A DNA stretch of 39,380 nt, taken from assembly GCA_947382355.1 (NCBI GenBank), contig CANCYR010000030.1:1-39380 (forward strand), given 5' to 3'. A program made the translations under genes and the position numbers. Positions 26,601-34,237 of the stretch are shown here, one piece after another; within the stretch, counting starts at the first letter, position 1; every line of letters begins with the position of its first letter. This DNA is from an uncultured Lachnospiraceae bacterium. GTDB taxonomy: Bacteria; Bacillota; Clostridia; Lachnospirales; Lachnospiraceae. Below the pieces are notes generated by a model, which was not told the origin of the DNA, did no database searches, and saw only the letters and a list, made by a program, of their open reading frames with translations.

Positions 26601-26848
26601 TACAGAGCATGCTCCCTCTGTTGTCTGGGTATATAAAATTCTCTTTTCTCCTTCTTTGTTTTCTCCTTCACAAAGGTAGGCGATGTAAATATAAATCTTA
26701 ATTCATCCAGGTTTTTTAACTGTTTTTTAAGTTCTGCAAATGCATATATGGAAAAGCATGCAGCTGCAATAGAAACCTTACTGTCTTTTTTTATTTCTTC
26801 AATTAAATCACCTTTTAAAGTCTTATTTACATTATCGATAAGCTCCAT
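23615..26848 (-). CDS. SNF2-type helicase with N-terminal phospholipase D-like region
   Basis: A protein of about 1077 aa. Residues 1-200 resemble the PLD-like fold of helicase-associated anti-phage proteins (KVSIAAACFSIYAFAELKKQ, LRFIFTSPTF), but I cannot find an HxK motif where it is expected (GFMNVDDKSYMPLNGF), so catalysis there is doubtful. The SNF2 core follows: Walker A LADSVGLGKT near residue 268, VVIDESHNF near 358, MLSATPVNN, then the second lobe IIIFTAFADTADYL, LIATDCISEGQNLQ and QRFGRIDRIGS near 819. The frame opens at 26890, but the family begins MELIDNVNKTLKGDL and the promoter at 26899-26927 leaves almost no leader for 26890, so 26848 is chosen. First gene of the island. Confidence 0.88.
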   Translation of the reverse strand: MELIDNVNKTLKGDLIEEIKKDSKVSIAAACFSIYAFAELKKQLKNLDELRFIFTSPTFVKEKTKKEKREFYIPRQQREHALYGSEFEIRLRNEMTQKSIAKECADWIKKKAVFKSNITNENMMGFMNVDDKSYMPLNGFTTVDLGCERGNNAYYMVQKSDAPMSRAYLTLFEQIWNDENKLQEVTDDVIESITTVYNENSPDYIYFVTLYNIFNEFLEDVSEDVLPNEATGFKESRIWGMLYHFQKDAALAIINKLEKYNGCILADSVGLGKTFTALSVIKYYENRNKSVLVLCPKKLANNWNTYKDNYVNNPIAADRMRYDILFHTDLSRTKGTSNGLDLDRLNWKNYDLVVIDESHNFRNGGKISGEDEKENRYLKLLNKVIRPGVKTKVLMLSATPVNNRFVDLKNQIALAYEGESQLLDEKLNTKKSIEDIFKQAQTVFNIWSRLEPEERTTGKLLRMLDFDFFEVLDSVTIARSRKHIQKYYDTSDIGTFPKRNVPISKRPGLTDLNTAIGYNEIFEQLNLLQLCIYTPTDYILSSKLEKYIEKYDSGKDKGRLTQSGRELGIKRLMSINLMKRMESSVYSFRLTLERIRTLISETIQEIENFEKGLWSNSLELDDLSDVREFDEDDQNDDIFAIGRKVKIDLADMDYTSWKRELEKDNEILELLLCMIADITPEHDSKLQELFQVIDNKIEHPVNVDNKKIIIFTAFADTADYLYNTVSAYVKNKFDLDTAIVTGAVEGKTTIKGLRADLNTVLTCFSPISKGKDLLLPNQQADIDILIATDCISEGQNLQDCDYLINYDIHWNPVRIIQRFGRIDRIGSKNECVQLVNFWPDITLDEYINLKARVETKMKIVDMTATGDDNILSPEEKGELEYRKQQLKRLQEEVVDIEEMSSGISIMDLGLNEFRLDLLEYVKIHPEIECAPHGMNAIVAAMDELPPGVIYVLRNIKNEVNINSQNRLHPFYMVYMSENGKVVIDHLSPKEMLDSFRLLCKGKKEPDKALCAEFSEETDNGKRMIKYSELLSTAIASIIELKDENEMESFLSGKQMSFLSETIGGLDDFELISFLVIK

Positions 26849-26898
26849 CTGCCCACCACTTCTTTCTGCAAGTAAATTATTACGCCTCATTCTTTTCT

Positions 26899-26927
26899 AT
26901 TATATTAAATTATCGGAATAATAGCAA
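26899..26927 (-). promoter_or_regulatory. Promoter of the helicase-restriction island
   Basis: TTGCTA (26927-26922), 17-bp spacer, TATAAT (26904-26899) on the minus strand. The expected start near 26892 gives a 44-nt leader to the ATG at 26848 and could drive all five genes to 16625. Confidence 0.6.
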
Positions 26928-26977
26928 TTATATCTTTATATTTCTGCATAATACGTCTAAATACTCCCAATAACATA

Positions 26978-27003
26978 TAAAAACCCCAGAAAAATTTCCA
27001 GGG
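26978..27003 (-). terminator. Terminator upstream of the restriction island
   Basis: On the minus strand a 9-bp stem with two G-U-type pairs (27003-26995 with 26992-26984) is followed by TTTTTATATG. It would stop transcripts coming from the small membrane ORF at 27162 and insulate the island promoter. Confidence 0.55.
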
Positions 27004-27161
27004 CTTTCCAACCTAATATTTATTATTATAAAATCACCTATTATATTATCTCTTTCAAATATCTTATTTGTAACTTATGCCTTTTACCTCAATACTTAAA
27101 TCCTGCTTTTTTACTTAAACACCAAATTTCCAAAAGTCTCTTACATGAGCCAGGCCTATTT

Positions 27162-27362
27162 TCAAATCCCGCCAATAACATCTAAAAACAGCCAAATAAT
27201 GTACCCTAAGGCACCCGGAATAAACATCCGCATGAATCTTTGTGCAGGAGTTTCTTGTTCCCATTTTTCAGGATCATAAGGGCGGCGAAACCAGGGAACG
27301 CTCATTGACAGCACTGAAAACACAATCACCACGCCCCAAAACATAACAGAGCCTAAAAACAA
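27162..27362 (-). CDS. Small two-helix membrane protein, start possibly disrupted
   Basis: About 60-66 residues with two membrane helices (GSVMFWGVVIVFSVLSM and FIPGALGYIIWLFLDVIGGI) separated by a basic, proline-rich loop (WFRRPYDPEKWEQ). No family is recognised. The start is problematic. A good AGGAGG (27389-27384) with ATG at 27372 reads MLTF and then leaves the membrane frame at a T-rich run, while the in-frame candidates (TTG 27362, ATG 27344) have no ribosome site. Removing one T near 27362 would join the two as one ORF. Confidence 0.5.
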   Translation of the reverse strand: MFLGSVMFWGVVIVFSVLSMSVPWFRRPYDPEKWEQETPAQRFMRMFIPGALGYIIWLFLDVIGGI

Positions 27363-27511
27363 ATGTCAACATATCAACTCAATCCTCCTTTTGTATTTTA
27401 TACTAACGCTATAAGGTCCGATTTCTCATAGCGGTTATGCCCCTGCAGGCTTTTCTTATACTTCCAGCATTTTATTGCCTCTTCCAGAGACTTCCTCCCC
27501 AAAATAAAGCC

Positions 27512-28831
27512 TTACTTGGCTAAAGCTTCCTCCTGCAATCTGTCAAATTCTGCCATGCACTCCTCTACGGCAGCGCCATTTAGAAGCTTCCGCACAATCA
27601 GGCAGGTATTTCCCCATTGCTCCACCTGCATTCCTGCATTGGCTCCAAGAACGTAGACATTTTCTCCTATCCTGTCATTTAACGGCTTCAATGCCGGAAT
27701 ACAGTCCACTTTCACATTTTTGGAAGGAGAGATTACCTTATTGGTTTCCGTATATACCTGAAGCGCTTCATCGGAAAGAATCACATCCAAAACACTCATG
27801 GCATCTTCCTTGTGTTCCGCATTTATACCTACAGCAAATCCCGTTATGGACATCACCGGCATCTGTCCGCGGCTGCTGGGAAAACCGATTACCAGCATAT
27901 TAAAATCCGGTTTGCCATATGCGGTTTCTGAATTGGCTGCACCCCAGTATGCCATGACAATTGGTGTTTTCCCGGCCAGAAAATCTGCCCCCTCGCCTTC
28001 TATGGCCTCACTGACATAAGCCTTTTTCGCATCAATATAGCCACAGTCAATCATTTCCTGAAGGAACTCAAAGCCGGGACGCATATAGTCACTGTATCTG
28101 GCTTCCCCGCTGTTTAAGGCAGCAATTTCCGCTTCTGTATTTCCTCCGTTATACAAATCCGCATATGCCTGTGCCAGGACAAATGTCTCCAGCCACCAGC
28201 GGTTTGCCCCTACCGGGGTCTCAATCCCGTTTTCCTTAAATACCCTGCAGCATTCTAAAAAATCCTCCGGTGTTTCCGGCAGCTCCAGATTATATTGATC
28301 AAACATGTCTTTATTGATGAACAAGCCATAGGCTACCACTTCCTGAGGAATCGCTACCAGTTTTCCGTCAATGGTGTTTGCGGTCTTAACCACATCCCGC
28401 AGGTTTTTTACACATTCCAGCTCTGACAGGTCCATAAGCCTTCCTTCTTCTCCCAAAGACCGGATAGTATCCGGATTTAACAGATAAATATCATCCATAT
28501 CGTTACGCGCCCTGTCAAGCGCCACATCGTCATAAGTCTTATCCTGATAATCTTCCGCAGTATAGGTAATATAATTTACAGTCACATTCTGTTGCTCTTC
28601 CGCCATACGGATTGTTTTATCCGCAGCGCTTCTCGCCACATTCTCCCCATCCGGGTCCATTTTTTCCATAGGACTGTAAAAATTCACGATTCGGTCATTT
28701 TCTTCTTCATCTGCCACCAGATTCACACCTGATTCTTCCCTGCTGCCGCAGGCTGACATGACAAGTACCGCTGCTCCTGCCAGACATGCCGCTGTAAATC
28801 TCTTAAAATCACCCATCCTGCTATTTCTCAT
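27512..28831 (-). CDS. Lipoprotein extracellular solute-binding protein (family 1)
   Basis: A protein of about 439 aa with a lipoprotein signal: basic start MRNSRMGDFKRF, hydrophobic core AACLAGAAVLV and lipobox MSAC, so it is anchored outside the membrane. The mature part has the family 1 carbohydrate-type binding fold, with VVAYGLFINKDMFDQYNLEL, ETPEDFLECCRVFKENGIE and GKTPIVMAYWG. A GTG at 28840 opens the frame; the ATG at 28831 with AAAGGTG is preferred. Its 5' end overlaps the histidine kinase stop and no ABC permease or ATPase is nearby, which suggests a sensing partner of the kinase rather than a plain uptake protein. Confidence 0.85.
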   Translation of the reverse strand: MRNSRMGDFKRFTAACLAGAAVLVMSACGSREESGVNLVADEEENDRIVNFYSPMEKMDPDGENVARSAADKTIRMAEEQQNVTVNYITYTAEDYQDKTYDDVALDRARNDMDDIYLLNPDTIRSLGEEGRLMDLSELECVKNLRDVVKTANTIDGKLVAIPQEVVAYGLFINKDMFDQYNLELPETPEDFLECCRVFKENGIETPVGANRWWLETFVLAQAYADLYNGGNTEAEIAALNSGEARYSDYMRPGFEFLQEMIDCGYIDAKKAYVSEAIEGEGADFLAGKTPIVMAYWGAANSETAYGKPDFNMLVIGFPSSRGQMPVMSITGFAVGINAEHKEDAMSVLDVILSDEALQVYTETNKVISPSKNVKVDCIPALKPLNDRIGENVYVLGANAGMQVEQWGNTCLIVRKLLNGAAVEECMAEFDRLQEEALAK

Positions 28832-31442
28832 ATCCTTCACCTTTATTTTCCTGTACTTCTTTACGCAGATACTGTTTTATCACCTTTTTCAACAACCCTA
28901 CATCTATTGGTTTTGCCAAATGCACATTCATTCCAGCTTTCAATGCTTCCTTTTCATCTTCTGCAAAAGCGTTTGCCGTCATGGCAATAATGGGAATCTC
29001 GCCTGCGTCCTTACGTTCCAATGCTCTGATTGCTCTTGTTGCATCATAGCCGTTCATAAGGGGCATCTGAACATCCATAAGAATTGCGTCAAACTGTCCC
29101 TCCTCAGACTCCGTAAACCGTTCCAGAACCAGCTGGCCATTTTCAGCAATTTCGCAGTCAGCACCCTCCATGGCCAGAATTTCCGCAAGGATTTCCGCAT
29201 TAATCGCATTATCCTCTGCTGCAAGGAAATGCAAGCCCTTCAGACTGCCTTCCTCTTCCGTTTCTGCACTCTCGCTCCTTCCTGACTCTTCTGCCTGTAT
29301 TTCCATCATTTTTTCTTTCATTGTTGATACAAAGACTGGTTTTACAAGGACTCCTGTATATCCAAACTTTAGAATTTCCTCTATATAGTCCATATTATCC
29401 ACATCATGATCCGCCATAAGCAGAAGAAACGTCTTTTCCGGCAGAGCCTTTCTCACCTTTTCCGCCATCTGCATGCTGCCTGCATCCTGTGTATTCCAAT
29501 CAAGCAGCACCATATGATAGCCTTTTTCCACACCGTCTGCCTTCTGTATCATCTGCAAAGCTTCCTCTGGCTGAAGGGCAATGTCCATGGAAATGCCCAT
29601 ATCCTCCATAAACGTCTGTATATTTTTGATTTCCTGCATATTTTCATCCACAGACAACACACGGGATATCCCGCTGTTTTCCCAAAACCGCTTATCTGCC
29701 TGACTTTCAGATATGCCAAGCTCCAATTCCACCCTGAAAAGGCTTCCCTTATCTACCTGACTGAAAACTTCTATGGTGCCTCCCATAAGCTCCACAATAT
29801 TTTTGGTAATTGCCATGCCAAGTCCTGTGCCCTGAACCTTATTGGTTGTACTGTTTTCCGCTCTGGTAAACACATCAAAAATCGTCTTTAAATATTCCTG
29901 CGTCATCCCATATCCATCATCCTCCACTTCGATGCGAATACGCTCAAACTGGCTGGAATGCTGTTTGATTCCAATCATGCGAAACCATATATTTCCTCCC
30001 TCGGGCGTATACTTTACAGCATTGGAAAGAAGGTTGATGAGAATCTGGTTGATTCTGGTCTCATCGCCCAGCAGATACTCATGCTTAATATCCGTTACCT
30101 CTACATGAAATTCCTGTGCTCTCCCACTGGCCATGGGGCGAATGATGGCATCGATGGAAGATACCAGATTATTCAGGGAAAATTCCTCTTCCGTAAGCAC
30201 CACCTTACCGCTTTCAATCTTGGAAACCTCCAGAATATCATTAATCAGACTGAGCAAATGCTGTCCGGAAGCCATAATCTTCCTTGTGTATTCCCTCACT
30301 TTATCCGGATTATCCGCATCCTTTTCAAGCAGGGTGGTGAATCCGATAACTGCATTCATGGGCGTGCGGATATCATGGGACATATTGGAAAGGAATGTGG
30401 TCTTGGCCTTGCTGGCAAGCTGGGCTGCATGTAATGCTTCTTTCAACTGTTTGTTATGCTGTTCCCTTTCCGCTTCCCTCTCCCGCCTCACTTTTCTTTG
30501 CTGTCTCTGATTCAGATAGTACAGAACACAGCATAGAAAAAATGCGCTGGTCATAACAGCCACAACAATGAGAATATTATAGCTTACCGTCTTCCCTTCC
30601 TGTTGGATGGCTTCCATGGGCACATAGCCAATCAGACAGACTGCGCCGTCGTTGACCATCCAGATAAAATTCAGGGAGCTCTTTTCCCGTATATCATGAT
30701 AAAACATCACGTTTTTTCTGTTTTGTACACAAGTCTTTATTTCTGCACGCAACTTTTCCTCATGAATGTCATTGGCCCTGTAAAAATCCTTTAAATTCAG
30801 ATGTCCTGCATTCCGCTCTCCCATCCCTTTTGGCTTCAGCACAAATCTTTCCGTTTTCACATCCATAATATAGAGCATTGCCTGTTTGTTGTAAAATCCT
30901 TCAGGCAGGGACTTATCCAGAGAATCATAGGTATATTCCACGTAAAGCGCACCGATTTCCGTATCATCCTTTATCACGGGGCATTTAATGGTATATGCCC
31001 ACGTTCCCATATAATTCAGGTAGGATTGGGATACATTAAGCCCTTCCATCACCTGACTGGGTGAAAAATCCATTTTATCTTCTGAAAAAATTTCTCCTGT
31101 ACTGGAAATTCCTTCTGTTTCTCCAGTAGGAATCCACGAAATCTTCACCATGGTCTGATTTTTTTGATAAGAACGTATATAATCCTCCGGATTTTCCATT
31201 CCGGCCATTTCCTGTGCCATCAGCTTCTGGAATTCTGCTTCCTTATTCCAGATGGATTCAATCGTACATTTTATCAAATCCAGATTTTCATTGAGATTCT
31301 GAATTGCCGCTGCCGACATTTCCTTTGAAATTTTATGTGATACTGCAAATACCGCACCCCCAAAAATACAAAATATTAGTATAATGGAAAGAAGCAGGGG
31401 AAATCTTTTTTCCATTGGGTTTTTATGTGTTTTCTCTTTCAT
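28821..31442 (-). CDS. Hybrid sensor histidine kinase with two receiver domains
   Basis: An 873-aa membrane kinase. TM1 is at about 13-35, an extracellular sensor at about 36-275, TM2 at about 277-300, a coiled linker, HisKA with phospho-acceptor in SNMSHDIRTPMNAVIGF (near 364), HATPase (NQILINLLSNAVKYTPEGG, VEDDGYGM, GTGLGMAI, about 465-580), then two receivers. Receiver 1 (about 595-710) keeps LLDWN and VKP but looks divergent. Receiver 2 (about 738-860) has AAEDNAINAEI, phospho-Asp in LMDVQMPLMNG, AMTANAF and AKP. No DNA-binding output is attached. It overlaps the solute-binding lipoprotein gene, so the two are co-expressed and the lipoprotein may present its ligand to the sensor (inference). 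Confidence 0.92.
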   Translation of the reverse strand: MKEKTHKNPMEKRFPLLLSIILIFCIFGGAVFAVSHKISKEMSAAAIQNLNENLDLIKCTIESIWNKEAEFQKLMAQEMAGMENPEDYIRSYQKNQTMVKISWIPTGETEGISSTGEIFSEDKMDFSPSQVMEGLNVSQSYLNYMGTWAYTIKCPVIKDDTEIGALYVEYTYDSLDKSLPEGFYNKQAMLYIMDVKTERFVLKPKGMGERNAGHLNLKDFYRANDIHEEKLRAEIKTCVQNRKNVMFYHDIREKSSLNFIWMVNDGAVCLIGYVPMEAIQQEGKTVSYNILIVVAVMTSAFFLCCVLYYLNQRQQRKVRREREAEREQHNKQLKEALHAAQLASKAKTTFLSNMSHDIRTPMNAVIGFTTLLEKDADNPDKVREYTRKIMASGQHLLSLINDILEVSKIESGKVVLTEEEFSLNNLVSSIDAIIRPMASGRAQEFHVEVTDIKHEYLLGDETRINQILINLLSNAVKYTPEGGNIWFRMIGIKQHSSQFERIRIEVEDDGYGMTQEYLKTIFDVFTRAENSTTNKVQGTGLGMAITKNIVELMGGTIEVFSQVDKGSLFRVELELGISESQADKRFWENSGISRVLSVDENMQEIKNIQTFMEDMGISMDIALQPEEALQMIQKADGVEKGYHMVLLDWNTQDAGSMQMAEKVRKALPEKTFLLLMADHDVDNMDYIEEILKFGYTGVLVKPVFVSTMKEKMMEIQAEESGRSESAETEEEGSLKGLHFLAAEDNAINAEILAEILAMEGADCEIAENGQLVLERFTESEEGQFDAILMDVQMPLMNGYDATRAIRALERKDAGEIPIIAMTANAFAEDEKEALKAGMNVHLAKPIDVGLLKKVIKQYLRKEVQENKGEGYEK

Positions 31443-31724
31443 TTATATTCACCAAATTCATTATTGCATATTTTAATTCGTCAAAATAAAGAGTTTTCTT
31501 GTACATAATATGCCAATTTCTTTTGGATTGTCAACACTTTTCAGACAGCATATGATTTGTATATATAATGTCTGCTTTTACCTTCTCCTAAACAATGCAA
31601 CAGCATCAATTAACTGCTAATTCCTTGACTTTATCACAATGGTATTTTCTTTGAAAACCTATATGTATGTAATTGTGATATTCTGTTAGAAGCAAAAATC
31701 GAAATTTTTTAAGGAGTGAAATAT
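31443..31724. other. Intergenic stretch without a supported gene
   Basis: AT-rich divergent region upstream of the hybrid kinase. A 61-codon minus-strand frame (31606-31791) lacks a ribosome site and overlaps the remnant at 31725. I see no clear promoter pair, tRNA or terminator. Confidence 0.4.
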
Positions 31725-31813
31725 ATGGGGTCTTTATTATTGCTAATTTAATCATGCCGTTTGTAATGATTTTAGTTGGCAATACCCTCAAAAATGCCCT
31801 GTTCCAGACATGA
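31725..31813 (+). pseudogene. Remnant of a small SdpI-like membrane protein
   Basis: AAGGAG precedes the ATG at 31725, which in its own frame stops after 8 codons. Adding one base to the GGGG run at 31727-31730 joins it to VFIIANLIMPFVMILVG, a helix resembling the N-terminus of SdpI-family proteins, and the frame then ends at TGA 31811-31813. Frameshifted and truncated. The family call is tentative. Confidence 0.4.
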
Positions 31814-31968
31814 AATCAGATAATGGATATAACACACCGCCGCTTAAGCTTTCTCCGCCCTCCACCCGGTAAATTTCCCCCTGATAAGTACGGTCGTCAG
31901 CAGACCTCCTGCCTTCCGTCAGTTCTTCCAGTCCTGGTAACAGTAAAGGTATTATTACCGTTGTTTTG

Positions 31969-32895
31969 TTATTCAAGGGATTGTTCAAAACGCCCGAAAA
32001 GCTTCTCAATCTCTTCTTCCTCCATCCTTACATCCGTGTAGAGTAAATCCTCATTATTATCATGGTTTGTTCCAAGATAATGACAATCACCCTCCCGCAA
32101 ATCCACAAAAGAATTCTCTTCCGGTATCAGTTCCCTTTTCTGTTTCAAATATTCAGCTGATGAAATGGAAATCCACTTTTTTCCTGTATAACGCTGTGTA
32201 ATCAGACAACCTTCAAGGTCAGAATCCATCAGAAATTCATCTTCGCATTCATATTGTGTTCCAAAATGGTTTCTTAAATCACTCTCCTGGTTTACTTTCA
32301 AATTTAAAATATCATATACACAGGGAACCTGACCCGGGCTCTTGATTTCCCTTACGTACCCATAAGTCCCATTTTCATTCCCCCGGAGCAAATACATCTC
32401 CTTCAACAAATAGACCTTCTTTTTCTCAAAATCTGCCAGAAGCTGTGTATAGTTAGAGGCGCTTGCCGGTTCCCCCTTGTCATTTAAAACTTCCGTAACT
32501 TTGTTTCCATCAAAATAGTAGTAGGTAAAATATCCCCCCATTGTTCCCCATGAATCGTGTAAAATGCCCAGCTCAGGAATATTATCAAAGTTTAAGTCAA
32601 ATAAATAATAGCCCCGAATCGGAAAATCGTGTCCCTGATCAATATCTGCATAAAGAAGGAATTCCGTATATGCTTTCACATATTCCGGTTTTCCCTTTTC
32701 CCAAATTCCCGTTTCCATTCCGCATAGCCATTCATCAGGCATTGTCTCGTCAAAAATATCATCAGGTATTATCTTCTCTATCTGTATTCTCTGGCTTATA
32801 TTTCCTTTCCAATCAGAACTGTTTTGTATGAATGCATAAAAAAATGCCGCAGATAAACATAATACTCCCACCAAAAAACACTTGCTTCTTTTCAT
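31969..32895 (-). CDS. Secreted or membrane-anchored hypothetical protein
   Basis: A 308-aa protein with a basic start (MKRSK) and one hydrophobic segment (about residues 7-24, CFLVGVLCLSAAFFYAF) without a clear lipobox, so a signal anchor or signal peptide. The exterior part is acidic and aromatic-rich. It contains a stretch of the type seen in secreted Clostridial proteins of unknown role (YYLFDLNFDNIPELGILHDS, YFTYYYFDGNKV), reminiscent of EF-hand-like DxNxD loops (DLNFDNIPEL), but no enzyme motif. A solitary gene. I do not recognise a named family. Confidence 0.7.
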   Translation of the reverse strand: MKRSKCFLVGVLCLSAAFFYAFIQNSSDWKGNISQRIQIEKIIPDDIFDETMPDEWLCGMETGIWEKGKPEYVKAYTEFLLYADIDQGHDFPIRGYYLFDLNFDNIPELGILHDSWGTMGGYFTYYYFDGNKVTEVLNDKGEPASASNYTQLLADFEKKKVYLLKEMYLLRGNENGTYGYVREIKSPGQVPCVYDILNLKVNQESDLRNHFGTQYECEDEFLMDSDLEGCLITQRYTGKKWISISSAEYLKQKRELIPEENSFVDLREGDCHYLGTNHDNNEDLLYTDVRMEEEEIEKLFGRFEQSLE

Positions 32896-33180
32896 AAAAT
32901 CTGCTCCTTAATTCTACGAATACTTCTTTCTACAAGTTTTTTCTGATTATATCACTTCTGTACTTCATTGACCATAATAAAATACAGTATGCTTAGACAT
33001 TGCAATTGATTCAGAAATTGTTGTTTCCCGGTTTTACAGGGAAAATAATGAAACCAGTACGGCTCCCGTTAAATACATCCGCTTGCTTAATAGTTCAGTG
33101 TCATGGACATGTTTTTGCCAGAATAGAAAAAATCATAATCATATGCTAAAATATTTAAGAAAAAACAAAAAAGACTTCCC
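32896..33180. other. Intergenic stretch, nothing recognised
   Basis: Divergent AT-rich region between the secreted protein gene (minus) and the XRE regulator (plus). No ORF, RNA gene or convincing promoter pair was found before the inverted repeat at 33181. Confidence 0.4.
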
Positions 33181-33217
33181 AACCAATGGTTGAATCCCTC
33201 CAATTCAACTGTTGGTT
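33181..33217. promoter_or_regulatory. Inverted repeat upstream of the XRE regulator
   Basis: AACCAATGGTTGAAT (33181-33195) and ATTCAACTGTTGGTT (33203-33217) are inverted with 13 of 15 matches and a 7-nt centre. They lie 52 bp before the regulator start at 33269 with no T-run after them on the plus strand. An operator for that regulator is more likely than a terminator. Confidence 0.45.
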
Positions 33218-33268
33218 CATATAAAAAACATACAATTAAGCGTATTATTCAAGATGAAAGGAGAAAAT

Positions 33269-34066
33269 ATGATGAACCAGACAGAGATTGGAAAATTTAT
33301 TGCCAAATGCCGCAAAGAAAAAAAACTAACTCAGGCGCAGTTGGCAGAAAGACTGAACATTACAGATAGAGCTGTATCTAAATGGGAAACAGGAAAAAGT
33401 ATGCCTGACTCCTCTATAATGTTAGAACTTTGTGAGATACTGGGAATCACAGTAAATGAATTGTTAAGCGGAGAAGAAATTGACATGGAGAGTTTTGAAG
33501 AAAAGGCAGATGAAAATAATATGGCAAAGAATGTGATTATTTCAATTCTTTTTTCGATAACTCTTTTCATAGGTATTATGGTATGTCTTATTTGCAATAT
33601 TGCAATATCGGGTAATTTAACCTGGTCACTGATTCCGGTCAGCTCTATTGTTTTTGCATGGGTTATATTTTTTCCAAGTATTATACTGGGAAAGAGGGGA
33701 ATCATCATAAGTTTAATATCATTAAGTGTTTTTATTGTTCCCTATTTATTTTTGTTGAGCAGCTTAATAAAAACAAAGGAAGTATTTTCAGTTGGTGTGG
33801 CTATGGCGGTGGCTTCAATCGTTTTCTTGTGGATAATAGCCGCAGTTTTTAATTGTATTGGGAAAACAAGGAAATTGATTGCTTTAGGGATTACTTTTTT
33901 ATTAGCCATTCCATTTATGTTTATCATCAATGTAATACTATCGAAAATGATAGCAGAGCCTATTTTTGATATATGGGATATGCTGTCTATCTTTATATTG
34001 CTGATATTGGCATTTGTTTTCTTTATTTGTGACTATGCTAAGAAAAAGAGATTGATAAGGCAATGA
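33269..34066 (+). CDS. XRE family regulator with C-terminal membrane domain
   Basis: About 265 aa. The N-terminal HTH_3 domain (residues 1-62) has EIGKFIAKCRKEKKLTQAQL, AERLNITDRAVSKWETGKSM and LELCEILGITVNELLSGE. A short acidic linker is followed by about six hydrophobic helices to the end. Membrane-tethered XRE regulators of this type are common in Clostridia and thought to couple a membrane signal to repression. AAAGGAG (33257-33263) sits before ATG codons at 33269 and 33272. The upstream frame from 33212 has no ribosome site and runs into the inverted repeat at 33181-33217. Confidence 0.85.
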   Translation: MMNQTEIGKFIAKCRKEKKLTQAQLAERLNITDRAVSKWETGKSMPDSSIMLELCEILGITVNELLSGEEIDMESFEEKADENNMAKNVIISILFSITLFIGIMVCLICNIAISGNLTWSLIPVSSIVFAWVIFFPSIILGKRGIIISLISLSVFIVPYLFLLSSLIKTKEVFSVGVAMAVASIVFLWIIAAVFNCIGKTRKLIALGITFLLAIPFMFIINVILSKMIAEPIFDIWDMLSIFILLILAFVFFICDYAKKKRLIRQ

Positions 34067-34237
34067 AAACGCTTTTTGTACTGACAGCAACATGAGCCTG
34101 CGGCAGAATGAACATTACTTCACTGGATATATATAATCTGTACTCCATATTTGCAAGCAACGCTATAACAAAGCTGCCAAAGGCAATCAGCAAGCCGATT
34201 ATCCCTATAAATATCAAAATATATCCGCAGCAGTCAT
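34038..34237 (-). pseudogene. Frameshifted remnant of a holin-like type I toxin
   Basis: GGGAG precedes an ATG at 34237 that reads MTAADIF and stops. One extra T in the TTTT run just after would continue into ILIFIGIIGLLIAFGSFVIA and LLANMEY. That helix closely resembles the intact toxin at 16342 (both carry an L-x-F-x-S-F-x-I-A-L-L-A pattern). The frame then runs on to 34038, far beyond the normal toxin end, so it is both frameshifted and extended. Confidence 0.45.

Noticed and set aside
31788-32009. 73-codon minus-strand frame overlapping the end of the secreted protein gene
   Set aside because: No ribosome site, no recognised motif, overlaps a better-supported CDS and the remnant at 31725.
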